Assembly: GCF_000170795.1 (NCBI RefSeq)
Contig: NZ_ABCM01000004.1
Span: 186,001 to 250,000, forward strand
Direction: 5' to 3'
DNA length: 64,000 bases
From: Pedobacter sp. BAL39
GTDB lineage: Bacteria > Bacteroidota > Bacteroidia > Sphingobacteriales > Sphingobacteriaceae
Position numbers and translations under genes: made by a program
The notes under the pieces: model-generated
The model's database searches: none
What the model was told of the DNA's origin: nothing
Seen by the model: the letters and a program-made list of their open reading frames with translations, nothing else
Shown: positions 19,548-29,127 of the stretch, in pieces
Layout of the letters: the number at the start of each line of letters is the position of its first letter
How positions within the stretch are numbered: position 1 is the stretch's first letter

Positions 19548-20975
19548 ATGCAAAGGGAACAGATTTCGGTTTTTGATATTTTTAAAATTGGCGTAGGTCC
19601 GTCAAGTTCACATACTTTAGGTCCATGGCGCGCGGCACAACAGTTCATTGCTACCCTGAGAGAAAAGGACGCCCTGGCTGAAGTCGATCAGATCAAAATC
19701 CTCCTATACGGCTCCCTTGCTAAAACTGGTGTCGGTCACGGTACCGATATTGCCATTTTATTGGGTTTATATGGTGCCGATCCGGTGACCTTCGATGTCA
19801 ATGCCATTGATGCCACCATTGAGGAGATCAAGACCTACGGGCAGCTTTCACTTAACGGCGAGCAGAACATCAGCTTCAACTACAGCGAAGACCTCGTGTT
19901 CCTTTTCCTGGAGAGCCTTCCCTTCCATCCCAATGCGGTAACTTTCCAGGCCTTCCTGAGTACAGGTAAAGCCATCTCAGAGACCTACTACTCTATTGGC
20001 GGTGGCTTTGTGGTTAAAGAAGGAGAGCAAGGCAGCGACAAGGAGCAGGTAGACCTGCCCTTCCCCGTGGAAAAAGCTTCAGAACTGCTGCACTGGTGCC
20101 TCAGCACCGGACTAAAAGTCTCCGAAGTGGTCATGGAAAATGAACTTGCCTGGCGCTCTGAAATTGAAACAAGAAAAGGCATCATGCAACATTTCTATGT
20201 GATGCGCGACTGCACTTACCGGGGATGTCATACCTCAGGTTTCCTTCCCGGTGGACTTAATGTAGGCAGAAGGGCCGCAGCTCTCAACAAAAGACTCATC
20301 GGTAACAACACCTATACCAACTATGAAAGCTGGATCGAAGCCATCAGGCATGGTGGCAATAGCTTCAATTATATCCTCGACTGGGTCAGCTGTTTCGCAC
20401 TTGCCGTAAATGAAGAAAACGCATCCTTTGGTCGCGTAGTCACAGCGCCAACCAATGGCGCGGCAGGTGTCATCCCGGCTGTGCTTCAATATTACGTTGT
20501 TTTTTGTGATGGGTTCAGCGATGAAAAGATCACACAGTTTATTGCCTGCGCTTCCGAAATCGGCAGTATCTTTAAAAAAGGAGCCACTATATCTGCTGCA
20601 ATGGGCGGTTGCCAGGCGGAGATCGGAGTTTCTTCGGCAATGGCCGCAGCCGCGCTCACAGAGTGTCTGGGCGGCTCACAGCGACAAGTGTTAATGGCTG
20701 CAGAAATTGCCATGGAACATCACCTTGGGCTTACCTGCGACCCTATTGGAGGCCTGGTGCAAATCCCATGCATAGAAAGAAATACCATGGGGGCCATCAA
20801 AGCCATTACCGCCAGTCAGCTTGCCCTGCAAAGCAACCCGGATAAGGCAAAAGTAAGCCTTGATGCCGTTGTGAACACCATGTGGGAAACAGCACTCGAT
20901 ATGAACTCTAAGTATAAAGAAACATCAGATGGTGGTTTGGCTACCAATATCCCCATCAGTCTTCCAGAGTGTTAA
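19548..20975 (+). CDS. sdaA: L-serine ammonia-lyase (iron-sulfur type, single chain)
   Basis: A 475-residue [4Fe-4S] L-serine dehydratase that converts L-serine to pyruvate and ammonia. The N-terminal beta domain opens with [24 protein letters not shown]. The catalytic alpha domain has [18 protein letters not shown] (about 300-317), the glycine-rich [20 protein letters not shown] (about 347-366), and [20 protein letters not shown] (about 389-408), which includes cysteine ligands of the cluster. Both domains are fused in one chain, as in the single-polypeptide form. It stands alone between MgtC and the convergent DUF58 gene, with no clear terminator in the 44-base gap. Confidence 0.96.
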   Translation: MQREQISVFDIFKIGVGPSSSHTLGPWRAAQQFIATLREKDALAEVDQIKILLYGSLAKTGVGHGTDIAILLGLYGADPVTFDVNAIDATIEEIKTYGQLSLNGEQNISFNYSEDLVFLFLESLPFHPNAVTFQAFLSTGKAISETYYSIGGGFVVKEGEQGSDKEQVDLPFPVEKASELLHWCLSTGLKVSEVVMENELAWRSEIETRKGIMQHFYVMRDCTYRGCHTSGFLPGGLNVGRRAAALNKRLIGNNTYTNYESWIEAIRHGGNSFNYILDWVSCFALAVNEENASFGRVVTAPTNGAAGVIPAVLQYYVVFCDGFSDEKITQFIACASEIGSIFKKGATISAAMGGCQAEIGVSSAMAAAALTECLGGSQRQVLMAAEIAMEHHLGLTCDPIGGLVQIPCIERNTMGAIKAITASQLALQSNPDKAKVSLDAVVNTMWETALDMNSKYKETSDGGLATNIPISLPEC

Positions 20976-21019
20976 GCCGTATCGTAAATTAGACGGAAGA
21001 ACTAAGTTAAAATGAAAAA

Positions 21020-22363
21020 TTAAATGCGCTGCTGCGCTTTGATGGCGAGATAACGGTTCACCACACTCACAGTCAGTTTTTCGGGGGGAGTCAATACACT
21101 CAGGATACCATGTCGGGCGAGTTCTTTTACCATCAGTTTTTTCTCGTAAGCAAACTTGGCAGCAATCGTCTTGATGTAGATCCCCTCCACATCTATAGCT
21201 TCGTCAGTGCTCACCTTGGTCAGCTCTGTATTCTCAAAAAACACAATCAGCAGCAAGTGAAACTTCGCCAGCCTTTTTAAATAGGGAAGCTGCCGCTGTA
21301 ACGCAGACATACTCTCAAAATTCGTGAAAAACACAATCAGGCTGCGCTGCTTCAATACACTCCGCACCTTACTGTATAGTGCCTCCATATTGGGCTCCAG
21401 GTAACGTGTTTTTTCGCGGTACAGTACCTCCATGATCCTTCCCAGCTGTGCAGGCCGACGGTCTGCAGGCACGACACTTCCCACGTCTTCAGATACGGTA
21501 ATCAAACCGGCTTTATCCTCTTTCAGCAGGGCCACATTAGCTAAAACCAGGCTCGCATTGATCGCATAATCCAGCAGGCTCATCCCCTCAAAGGGCATCT
21601 TCATCGACCTTGATTTGTCAATCACACAATACACATGCTGCGCCTTCTCATCGGTAAACGAATTTACCATTAGCTCACCCCTTCTGGCTGTGGCCTGCCA
21701 GTTGATCGTACGGTAATCATCACCCTGAACATAGGTTTTCACCTGATCAAATTCCAGGCTATGCCCAATCCTCCTGATCTTCTTCACCCCAACTTCATTC
21801 AACCGGTTTGAAATGGCCATCAGTTCATACTTGCGCAGCTGAAGGAATGAAGGATACACGGGTACCATCTCCTCCTTCCCGAAATTAAAACGACGCGTAA
21901 TCAGCCCTAATGGCGACTGCACATACAGCCTCGTCTGCCCAAAGGAATACTCACCACGCTTCGTGGGCCGCAAGATATACCTGATGGTCTTCCGTTCAGC
22001 GGCGTGTAGCACTGCCCGAAACCACAGGTCCCTTTTTTGAAACTGAAAAGGAATCTCATCAATCAACCCGATTCGGATCCCGAAGTGATAGAAGTTCTCC
22101 AGGTAAACGTTGATCTCGTTGTCATCACCATTGCTCAGCCGGTCCGGAAGCTCCCTCCTCAGGAATACAGTTTTCCTACTCGCATATAACAGCAACAGAT
22201 CTATAAATAACAGCAGCACAAACACCCAAAAGCAGATATAAGGCAAATCGCCAAGCCATGGCAAAAAGAAAGAAAACAGAAAGAGACTGACACACACGCC
22301 AGCTCCTGCAAATAGTCTTTTGCCGGGAAAGAGGTCCTTATAGGTTTGGAATAGCTTTTTCAA
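21020..22363 (-). CDS. DUF58 / von Willebrand-A-like protein of the MoxR cluster
   Basis: A 447-residue membrane-anchored protein with two transmembrane helices at about residues 17-36 and 42-61. The DUF58 block EFDQVKTYVQGDDYRTINW (about 204-222) is clear. A MIDAS-like DxSxS (Asp249, Ser251, Ser253, in IDKSRSM) marks a von Willebrand-A fold that could bind a metal and a partner. Such proteins usually act with a MoxR AAA+ ATPase, whose gene lies 11 bases upstream here. The role is probably in assembly or maturation of envelope complexes; no specific substrate is known for this cluster. Confidence 0.9.
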   Translation of the reverse strand: MKKLFQTYKDLFPGKRLFAGAGVCVSLFLFSFFLPWLGDLPYICFWVFVLLLFIDLLLLYASRKTVFLRRELPDRLSNGDDNEINVYLENFYHFGIRIGLIDEIPFQFQKRDLWFRAVLHAAERKTIRYILRPTKRGEYSFGQTRLYVQSPLGLITRRFNFGKEEMVPVYPSFLQLRKYELMAISNRLNEVGVKKIRRIGHSLEFDQVKTYVQGDDYRTINWQATARRGELMVNSFTDEKAQHVYCVIDKSRSMKMPFEGMSLLDYAINASLVLANVALLKEDKAGLITVSEDVGSVVPADRRPAQLGRIMEVLYREKTRYLEPNMEALYSKVRSVLKQRSLIVFFTNFESMSALQRQLPYLKRLAKFHLLLIVFFENTELTKVSTDEAIDVEGIYIKTIAAKFAYEKKLMVKELARHGILSVLTPPEKLTVSVVNRYLAIKAQQRI

Positions 22364-22374
22364 AAGGCTGTATT

Positions 22375-23352
22375 TTATCTTGGTACTTCAATTTTCTGAA
22401 TGATCTGTCCCACTACATCGGCCGCTGTCAGCCCTTCCATCTCCTTATCTGCCGTCAGCATAATGCGGTGTGCCAGCACCGGCGCCGCCACCTTTACCAC
22501 ATCATCAGGCGTGACGAAGTCGCGGCCCTGCATTGCTGCCACTGCCTTCGCACCGTTGATCATCGCCAGCGAAGCCCTTGGAGAAGCACCCAGGTAGAGT
22601 GACTTATGGTTCCTGGTTTCGTGCGTAATCCTGGCAATGTATTCAATCAGCTTTGGCTCCACATGCAGAGACTTGATGATGGCGCGGCACGCCTGCACCT
22701 GCTCAATGCTCAGCACCGCTTTGACCTCCTTCAGCCCGCTGTCCAGCTTATGCTGATGTTGATTGTTAAGAATGGCAATTTCTTGCTCCAGTGTCGGATA
22801 GCCCACCTCAATCTTAAACAGAAAACGGTCGAGCTGCGCTTCCGGCAACCTGTATGTTCCTTCCTGCTCAATTGGGTTTTGTGTAGCCAGCACCATGAAC
22901 GGTTCGTCCATCACATAAGTATGCCCGTCAACGGTAATCTGACGTTCTTCCATCACTTCAAAAAGTGCCGATTGTGTTTTTGCAGGTGCGCGGTTGATCT
23001 CATCCACCAGGATGATGTTCCCAAATATTGGCCCCTTACGGTATTCAAATGAAGCCGAGCGTGGATCAAACACTGAGGTTCCCAACACATCCGAAGGCAT
23101 CAGGTCAGGTGTAAACTGAACTCTTGAGAAAACCGCATCAATGCTCCTCGCTACCAGCTTTGCACTTAGCGTTTTTGCCACTCCAGGAACACCCTCCAGC
23201 AGGATGTGGCCATCTGCCAGCAATCCGGCAATGAGAAAGTCTATCGTCGACTCCTGACCAATGATGATACTGCCCAGGGTTGCTCTGATTTGTTCTACCG
23301 CTGTGTTTAACTGCGAAAGGTCTGTTCTCTGATTAAACATTTCCTCTTCCAT
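22375..23352 (-). CDS. MoxR-family AAA+ ATPase
   Basis: A 325-residue cytoplasmic AAA+ ATPase. Walker A is GVPGVAKT at residues 54-61, Walker B is IILVDE at 113-118 followed by INRAPAKTQSALFEVMEE, and sensor 1 is ATQNPIEQEGTY. MoxR ATPases act as chaperones that load cofactors or activate proteins with a von Willebrand-A domain. It is flanked by the DUF4350 gene (3 bases) and the DUF58 gene (11 bases), consistent with one operon. An internal ATG four codons in could also be the start. Confidence 0.95.
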   Translation of the reverse strand: MEEEMFNQRTDLSQLNTAVEQIRATLGSIIIGQESTIDFLIAGLLADGHILLEGVPGVAKTLSAKLVARSIDAVFSRVQFTPDLMPSDVLGTSVFDPRSASFEYRKGPIFGNIILVDEINRAPAKTQSALFEVMEERQITVDGHTYVMDEPFMVLATQNPIEQEGTYRLPEAQLDRFLFKIEVGYPTLEQEIAILNNQHQHKLDSGLKEVKAVLSIEQVQACRAIIKSLHVEPKLIEYIARITHETRNHKSLYLGASPRASLAMINGAKAVAAMQGRDFVTPDDVVKVAAPVLAHRIMLTADKEMEGLTAADVVGQIIQKIEVPR

Positions 23353-23355
23353 AAT

Positions 23356-24528
23356 TTATTGGGCTTGTTTATAAAATTTTTCTATTAACTGATTCAACAG
23401 GATCAGCGACTCATCGCTGACCTGGTATTCCTTATCTATATTCCTGATTACCGAAAACAATCCGTTTACCGTCTCCTGCGGCACACCTGATTTATGGATC
23501 AGCTCTTCCTGCATCGCAAGATCGGCTGTGGTCAGCTTAATCCTGTACCGGCTACGGAGGAAATCCATAAAATAACTGATTTTCTTCTGCGCAATGTCGC
23601 GGTTGTCGCGCCGCTGGTAATAAAGCTTCCCGATCAGCTTTACAAACTCAAGAGATGAATTCTGCAAAGGCTCCAATACAGGAATGATGCGCTGCCTGCG
23701 CTTCATCTCAAAAAACACAAAGGCAAGCAATGAAAAAAGCGACAGGTAATAGGCCCAGCGTAAAGCATCATGTTTAAAGATCACCCTCAGGACAGAGCTA
23801 TTCTCGATGCTCCCTTTGGTACTGTATTCATCCCAGATCAGCACCTTTCCTTTCGGAAGATACGACAAAGCCTTTACGGCATAGTCGGCGCCCGGTTTTC
23901 CCAGCAAGCAATAATTGCTGAACACCTGCGGGTTTGGCATGACATACAGTGCCCCTTTACCATAGCTATATTTCAGGAAGTTGATCTCGCCAGCCGTGTT
24001 CCTACCAAGAACGGTCGCCCTCGAAGAATCGATCCTGCTGAAATAGGCATCACCAATACCTTTGTTAAAAAGGTATGACTTATCGTTCTTGAGTACCGGA
24101 TTCTCGAAGTTAAGCCCTGTCTTTCCCTCATAAAAAGTACCGTATACATCCAGCCCCAGCGTATCCTTGAGCGTCTTACCTAAATCTGCCGCAGCAATGA
24201 ATACAGAATTGCCCTGTTGCATAAACTTCGTCAGCTCCTGATAGTCCAGCTGATCCATCTTGACCGAACCTGTGATCAGCAAATAACCAGCATCTTTATA
24301 ACCGGCCGACTTCAAAGTGTTGTAGACCGGTTTTCTGGATACATGGACAACAGTTTTAGGAAACAGTACATCCAGTTCCTCATGAAGCACATACAAGCCA
24401 AAAGGAATTTTATCTTCCTTGAGGTAACTGGACGTCCAGTCCACCGGTTTAGGCCTGTAATACTGTGCAATGAGGTAGATGACCAGGATAACGGCACTGC
24501 CGATGAAATACATTCTTATTCCCTTCAT
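23356..24528 (-). CDS. DUF4350-domain membrane protein of the MoxR cluster
   Basis: A 390-residue protein with an N-terminal transmembrane helix (about residues 6-22) and a second helix near 268-284 (YLSLFSLLAFVFFEM). Between them is a periplasmic-type alpha/beta domain that starts with a conserved patch (KEDKIPFGLYVLHEELDVLFP), typical of DUF4350. The ~105-residue C-terminal part is cytoplasmic and helical. Its start overlaps the upstream DUF4129 gene by 4 bases (translational coupling). DUF4350 proteins sit in MoxR/DUF58/DUF4129 clusters; their activity is unknown. Confidence 0.85.
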   Translation of the reverse strand: MKGIRMYFIGSAVILVIYLIAQYYRPKPVDWTSSYLKEDKIPFGLYVLHEELDVLFPKTVVHVSRKPVYNTLKSAGYKDAGYLLITGSVKMDQLDYQELTKFMQQGNSVFIAAADLGKTLKDTLGLDVYGTFYEGKTGLNFENPVLKNDKSYLFNKGIGDAYFSRIDSSRATVLGRNTAGEINFLKYSYGKGALYVMPNPQVFSNYCLLGKPGADYAVKALSYLPKGKVLIWDEYSTKGSIENSSVLRVIFKHDALRWAYYLSLFSLLAFVFFEMKRRQRIIPVLEPLQNSSLEFVKLIGKLYYQRRDNRDIAQKKISYFMDFLRSRYRIKLTTADLAMQEELIHKSGVPQETVNGLFSVIRNIDKEYQVSDESLILLNQLIEKFYKQAQ

Positions 24529-25277
24529 GCCAACCCCCTGTTAAATTTTTCAAATGCTGTACGAAGTTCCGCAAAGCTTTCCTTCTCTATAAAAAATTCC
24601 CCATACCAGACATACTCAAACTGGAGGGTTAACTGTCTAAACTGTACTTTACGCTCAGGATCAGTCAGCTCAGAGACATACGCGTGGTTTGTCTTTTCCG
24701 GTTGCCAGTCGATCAGGTTCCGGTCGCTCAGCTTTTTCAGAGATTGCAGGTAAAACAACCGCACTGCAAGACGATAATTACCAGCAACAACTGCTTTTTC
24801 AAGTTCCACGTTAAAATCAATCTCATGAATATTGTCTTCCAGCTCCATATAGGGCACATCAACCGCTTTAGACTTGCGGGAGAAAATTCTGAGGTTCAGA
24901 CCAGCGAGCCTGGTGATCAGAAAACCAATCAGCAGCACCAGCAGACCAAGTGCGATATATTTGATGAATGTCCCCGTACTCGTGCTATCGTTGATTGCTT
25001 TATTAAACAGGTTAGAAATCAATCTCCAGAACCAGCTCCAAAAACGCTCCCACAAACCATCTACCTGCACTATCCCTTCGTCGTATTTGAAGTCGGGATT
25101 GTTACGATAGCTGCGCAGGTGTCCCGCATCCATCTTCCGTAGCTGCAGTGCCCCGCTGTCCGTCTTCAACCTCTCCGGCGTATCAATGGACACGACAACA
25201 GGCGGTGTGATCTTCGCGATTACAGGACTTCCATGCGATACGGCAATCAACAACAGAAAAGGAAACCATCTCCTCAT
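24525..25277 (-). CDS. DUF4129-domain protein of the MoxR cluster
   Basis: A 250-residue protein. A cleavable signal peptide (residues 1-21) precedes a short periplasmic segment, then a transmembrane helix at about 107-127 (YIALGLLVLLIGFLITRLA). The cytoplasmic C-terminal domain ends with the DUF4129 motif LQFEYVWYGEFFIEKESF and an all-helical tail. It overlaps the DUF4350 gene by 4 bases and follows the next upstream gene by 1 base. Biochemical function is unknown; the domain is a regular partner of MoxR and DUF58 genes. Confidence 0.87.
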   Translation of the reverse strand: MRRWFPFLLLIAVSHGSPVIAKITPPVVVSIDTPERLKTDSGALQLRKMDAGHLRSYRNNPDFKYDEGIVQVDGLWERFWSWFWRLISNLFNKAINDSTSTGTFIKYIALGLLVLLIGFLITRLAGLNLRIFSRKSKAVDVPYMELEDNIHEIDFNVELEKAVVAGNYRLAVRLFYLQSLKKLSDRNLIDWQPEKTNHAYVSELTDPERKVQFRQLTLQFEYVWYGEFFIEKESFAELRTAFEKFNRGLA

Positions 25278-25278
25278 C

Positions 25279-26151
25279 TTAATATTCTTCCGGTGCTTTA
25301 AATGCCTGTTTATCCTCTCCCAGCTGACCGATACGCTGCATCAGGCCATCGCTGTCCAGGCGCTCTACCAGACTAAAATAGGTCAGGGAAAAACCAATGA
25401 CCGGCAGGATCATAAACACCTGACATAGGTACTGCAAAACTGTAGACCCTGCCAGGAGCCAGTTGAGTGTGGTTTTCTCAAATTGTAGAAATTGAGAAGT
25501 CATGGTAAAAATCAAAGCCGGGGCAGAGACAATCGACATACAGGCATACGTCATGACATATAAGATCAGGATGACCCCTGCCGTAGGAAACCACTGGTTC
25601 TTCAGCAACTTAAACGAACGGCTGAAGGAATAGCTGAAACCTCCATTTTCATAAACCATCACTGGCAGGAAAATGCACAACGCCGGGAACACATAGATTC
25701 CGGGGATGATACACATCATCAAGGCAACAAAAAAGAAAAGCCCCATCAGCAGACCACTGCCCAGGGCCCTGAAAAAATAATACTTAAAATAAGCCCATAC
25801 CTCTTCGAGGCTTGGAATTACGTTCCCCTTTTCGATATATACGGCAACATAACTCAGAACGGAGACATATATGGCGACATAGTTGGCTGTGCTGAAAATA
25901 ATGACCAGCAGGTAATTGAGATTGAATATCTGCGACAGCTGGGCAAAAGGAGATGTCCTTGGACTGCGGAGCGCATCTTGTGCGTTAATCGTATAGATGA
26001 TGGTACTGATTGCACTGCCCACCAGGAAGAACCCGCATAAGGCGAAGAAAACCTTGATTAATGGCTTAAAATTCTGCTTTAAAAACAGAAAAGTATCGTT
26101 AATGATCTCACCAAATTCCCTGATCTTTTTAAATTCCAGTTTGTCCTGCAT
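25279..26151 (-). CDS. Polytopic inner-membrane protein of the MoxR cluster
   Basis: A 290-residue protein with about six hydrophobic helices (starting near residues 33, 80, 130, 152, 190 and 235) and a short soluble N-terminus. I recognise no catalytic motif. Helices 3-4 contain the phrase LMMCIIPGIYVFPALCIFLPV, of a kind seen in several conserved bacterial multi-pass membrane families. Its start overlaps the end of the SpoIIM-like gene by 23 bases. Context makes it a structural member of the MoxR cluster. Confidence 0.78.
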   Translation of the reverse strand: MQDKLEFKKIREFGEIINDTFLFLKQNFKPLIKVFFALCGFFLVGSAISTIIYTINAQDALRSPRTSPFAQLSQIFNLNYLLVIIFSTANYVAIYVSVLSYVAVYIEKGNVIPSLEEVWAYFKYYFFRALGSGLLMGLFFFVALMMCIIPGIYVFPALCIFLPVMVYENGGFSYSFSRSFKLLKNQWFPTAGVILILYVMTYACMSIVSAPALIFTMTSQFLQFEKTTLNWLLAGSTVLQYLCQVFMILPVIGFSLTYFSLVERLDSDGLMQRIGQLGEDKQAFKAPEEY

Positions 26152-27103
26152 GTTGTAAATGTTGATTGCGTTTTGATAACCGGTAGGGATATACGATCAC
26201 ATACCAGATGATAAATAATAGAGAGCCCCCAAGGATGCTGATGCTCAGCCATAAGGGCATTTCCGTATGCCGGGTTACATAACCCTCAAACAGAGCGGCA
26301 ACAATAATGATCGGTACGATGCCCAGGGCAATCTTTGTTCCGTCTTTGGCACTTCGCCTGAATGCCTGCATACGTGTGTAGGTTTTAGGGAACAATAGCC
26401 CATGCCCAAGCACCAGTCCGGCAGCGCAGGCAATGATGATCGCTGAGATTTCCAGCGTACCATGGATCCAGATCACCAGCACCGACTCGGCACCGAGCCC
26501 CTTACTAAAGAAATAGTATTCAAAGGAGCCGATCATGACTCCGTTTCTCAACATAAAAAATACAGGCCCGATGGCAAAAAACACACCGCTCACAAACATA
26601 AGCAAGGAGACGTAGGTATTGTTGGCCGCAATCATCAGAAACATGCTGAACGGCCCCTGCCGTTTGTAAACACCAAAAGGATCTCCCTTCGAGATGTTCT
26701 CATTGGTCATGTTCACATACCCGTCACCAAGGATCAGCCGCACAAAAGTATCGTCGTACTTCGCCGATAATACGCCTATTGAAGAGGAAATGATAAAAAA
26801 GATAAAGGCATATAACAGCTGTTTCCTGTATTGATAAAATAACTCCGGCAACTCATATTTCCAGAACCGCAGAAACCGGTTACCCTCTTCTTTTTTATTC
26901 TTGTAAATAGACTGATGCAGCCTGGAAGCCATCCCATTTAAATAGTCTGTAGTCTTGGATTTCGGATAAAAAGTATTCGCAAAGGCAAGGTCATTGGTAA
27001 TTTCCACAAAACGTTCGGCAAGTTCATCAGGGCTATCGGTGTGCAGCTCCTCATAGCGCTTCCACTTTTCCGAATTATGTTTAACAAATAGCGCCTCTCT
27101 CAT
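26129..27103 (-). CDS. SpoIIM/DUF95-family membrane protein
   Basis: A 324-residue protein starting at ATG (complement of 27101-27103); the longer frame to 27124 adds seven residues before the conserved MREALFVK beginning. The N-terminal ~100 residues are soluble and helical (NSEKWKRYEELHTDSPDELAER...). The remainder has about five to six transmembrane helices, with the family pattern GVFFAIGPVFFMLRNGVMIGS, then WIHGTLEISAIIIACAAGLVLG. These are hallmarks of the SpoIIM-like integral membrane family, best known from sporulating Firmicutes but widespread elsewhere. It is the first gene of the minus-strand cluster and is divergent from the RDD gene. Confidence 0.9.
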   Translation of the reverse strand: MREALFVKHNSEKWKRYEELHTDSPDELAERFVEITNDLAFANTFYPKSKTTDYLNGMASRLHQSIYKNKKEEGNRFLRFWKYELPELFYQYRKQLLYAFIFFIISSSIGVLSAKYDDTFVRLILGDGYVNMTNENISKGDPFGVYKRQGPFSMFLMIAANNTYVSLLMFVSGVFFAIGPVFFMLRNGVMIGSFEYYFFSKGLGAESVLVIWIHGTLEISAIIIACAAGLVLGHGLLFPKTYTRMQAFRRSAKDGTKIALGIVPIIIVAALFEGYVTRHTEMPLWLSISILGGSLLFIIWYVIVYPYRLSKRNQHLQHAGQTGI

Positions 27104-27182
27104 GATACCAACTTGGGAATACAATTTTCCCGTAAAATACAGACAAAAAACAATTTTACAAGAATAATTTGAACATCAATAT

Positions 27183-27190
27183 TATATTTG
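27183..27190 (+). promoter_or_regulatory. Candidate -7 box just before the RDD gene
   Basis: TATATTTG matches TAnnTTTG and ends 6 bases before the ATG at 27197. This would put the transcript start at or very near the start codon. No TTTG is present at the usual -33 distance. Confidence 0.35.
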
Positions 27191-27196
27191 AACTAT

Positions 27197-27940
27197 ATGG
27201 AAACTATAAAGGTCAAAACCTCCCAGCATGTCGATATTGATTACCCTGTAGCAGGGCTTGGAGAAAGAATCTCTGCAAGATTAATTGACCTGGGGATTTT
27301 TGTGGGCATCTACATCCTGTTCATCATTCTCGCAGCACTGTTTACGGGCGTTGCAACGGATACAGCCGTCCCATTTGTGATCGCTGCTGTGATATATGGC
27401 GCGGGTTTTGTTTTTTATAACCTGCTCACCGAGATGTTCATGGACGGACAAAGTATTGGAAAGCGCCTGCTGAAAATTAAAGTCATCAGCCTTGATGGTG
27501 CGCAGGCCAGCATGGGACAATACCTGATCCGCTGGCTATTCAGACTGGTAGATTTTTACCTGACGGGACAGGTAGGAGGACTGATCTGTGTTGCCCTCTC
27601 GGAAAACAAACAACGTATTGGCGACCTCGTTGCCGGCACCGTGGTTATCAAAACCACCCAGCGCACAACCTACGACCATATTGCCTTCCGGCCCATTGAG
27701 GAAGCAGGATATGTTCCGGTTTTCAACAATGTGGACCAGCTCAGTGACCGCGACATGGAACTGATCCATGAAGTCATAAGGACCTATTACAAAACTTTCA
27801 ATACAGAATTAATATATGCCACGGCGGCAAGGATTAAAACCGTTCTGGGCATCAGTATCCCAGAAGGTATGAACGAGCTACATTTTCTGGAAACACTGGC
27901 CAAAGACTACAACCACATCACCGCGGCAGTAGAGTACTAA
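27197..27940 (+). CDS. RDD-family membrane protein
   Basis: A 247-residue protein starting at ATG 27197. The RDD signature is GLGERISARLIDLGIFV in helix 1, and the second conserved block is MDGQSIGKRLLKIKVI. Three to four helices occupy residues 20-145, and a ~90-residue soluble C-terminal tail follows. RDD proteins are small membrane proteins of uncertain function, some proposed as transporters. It is divergent from the SpoIIM-like gene, a neighbourhood seen with MoxR clusters in this phylum. A TTG start 9 bases upstream falls inside the candidate -7 box and is rejected. The 3' end overlaps the convergent SGNH hydrolase gene by 4 bases. Confidence 0.9.
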   Translation: METIKVKTSQHVDIDYPVAGLGERISARLIDLGIFVGIYILFIILAALFTGVATDTAVPFVIAAVIYGAGFVFYNLLTEMFMDGQSIGKRLLKIKVISLDGAQASMGQYLIRWLFRLVDFYLTGQVGGLICVALSENKQRIGDLVAGTVVIKTTQRTTYDHIAFRPIEEAGYVPVFNNVDQLSDRDMELIHEVIRTYYKTFNTELIYATAARIKTVLGISIPEGMNELHFLETLAKDYNHITAAVEY

Positions 27941-28653
27941 TGCTTTAAAAATACCTTTTCAACTGATGGCGCAACATTTACGGCCCAGTCGAGGTACATC
28001 TTTGCCGAAGGATGGAGTCCATCTTCAGCCACCAGGCTGTTGTCGCTACCTGCAAGCCTTGACGCCGGCGTAATGTCTGTATAACTTACGTTCCGGTCTT
28101 TGCTGATGGCCTTGTTTACCGCATTAAACTCATCAATTTCTTTAGAGATCTGCGCAACATCCCGGCCGCTGTTCTTACCAAAAGGCGTTAATCCCCAGTC
28201 CGGGATAGACACCACAAAAACCTTTGAGGCATCGCCCCTGGCGAAGTCTATCGCTGTTTGCAGCAACGCTGTAAATTCCTTTTTATAGCTGTCAATAGAC
28301 TCACCACGGTATTGGTTGTTCACCCCGATCAGCAGCGTGACCATGTCAAATTTCCTGTTAAGTTTTTCTGCGCGGATTGCATCCTGCAACTCCGAGGTTG
28401 TCCATCCGGTCACTGCAATGATCTTCGGACCAGCCACCTTCAGTCCTTTATTCTTCAGGATCCCCACCAGCTGATTTGGGAAGTTTCCAGCTGCAGGCAC
28501 TGCCTCACCGATGGTGTAAGAATCACCAAGCGCAAGGTACGTCAGCTCGCCTGTTGAAGCTCCTGCATCAATATTCTCTGTATTCATCGCATTTAAGTTT
28601 CTTTCGCAGCCCAATATTACCAATATTGAAAGAATAAACAGGTAGATTTTCAT
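27937..28653 (-). CDS. SGNH/GDSL-type hydrolase lipoprotein
   Basis: A 238-residue lipoprotein. The lipobox ends at Cys16 (LVILGC). The GDSY nucleophile block gives Ser45. Block II Gly is near 83 (VTGWTTSEL), block III has IGVNN with Asn112-113, and the catalytic Asp211 and His214 are in EDGLHPS. This full set marks an SGNH esterase/lipase that acts in the periplasm or outer membrane on an ester substrate not revealed by sequence. It overlaps the RDD gene by 4 bases tail to tail. Confidence 0.93.
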   Translation of the reverse strand: MKIYLFILSILVILGCERNLNAMNTENIDAGASTGELTYLALGDSYTIGEAVPAAGNFPNQLVGILKNKGLKVAGPKIIAVTGWTTSELQDAIRAEKLNRKFDMVTLLIGVNNQYRGESIDSYKKEFTALLQTAIDFARGDASKVFVVSIPDWGLTPFGKNSGRDVAQISKEIDEFNAVNKAISKDRNVSYTDITPASRLAGSDNSLVAEDGLHPSAKMYLDWAVNVAPSVEKVFLKH

Positions 28654-28785
28654 GGAATAATTCAGTCGGACATTGTTGCCCGACGGTATTTATTTACGAA
28701 GAAGAAAGGTATTGAGTTTGCCGCTAAGAATGGGCAGCGGGATCATTAGAAATGATTAATAAAGGAAGCAAACATCTACCCGCGT

Positions 28786-29121
28786 TTAATGCTGATGGGG
28801 GCCTGCAATTTTAAACAGGTAGCTGATCAGCACCACAGCTCCACTGAAAAGAAACATTACCTTAACTAACCGGTCAGTCCTCCAGGAGGTAAAATATCTT
28901 GCCGGCAGGCAGATGATGAAGGTAAGCAGCAAAGGAATGGTAGGAGGATATAAATGCAGGCTTTGCTGCAGATCGCCTTTCAGCAGCGCCAGCAGGGAGC
29001 GCTGAAAGCCACAACCCGGACAATCATAGCCCGTAAGGTACTTAAAGGGGCAGGTAAGAAAAAAATTATCCGCCTGTTCTAATAAAGAAGACCAGGCGGA
29101 TAAAAAGTATGACATCAACAC
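28786..29121 (-). CDS. DUF2752-domain small membrane protein
   Basis: A 111-residue protein with the DUF2752 signature CPFKYLTGYDCPGCGFQRS near residues 24-42 and two to three helices after it. The Cys-rich CPxC-type patch lies at the membrane face and may bind metal, but this is not shown. It follows the DUF5684 gene by 6 bases and is probably co-transcribed. A start two codons later (Met3) is also possible. Function is unknown. Confidence 0.85.
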   Translation of the reverse strand: MLMSYFLSAWSSLLEQADNFFLTCPFKYLTGYDCPGCGFQRSLLALLKGDLQQSLHLYPPTIPLLLTFIICLPARYFTSWRTDRLVKVMFLFSGAVVLISYLFKIAGPHQH

Positions 29122-29127
29122 GTTAAC

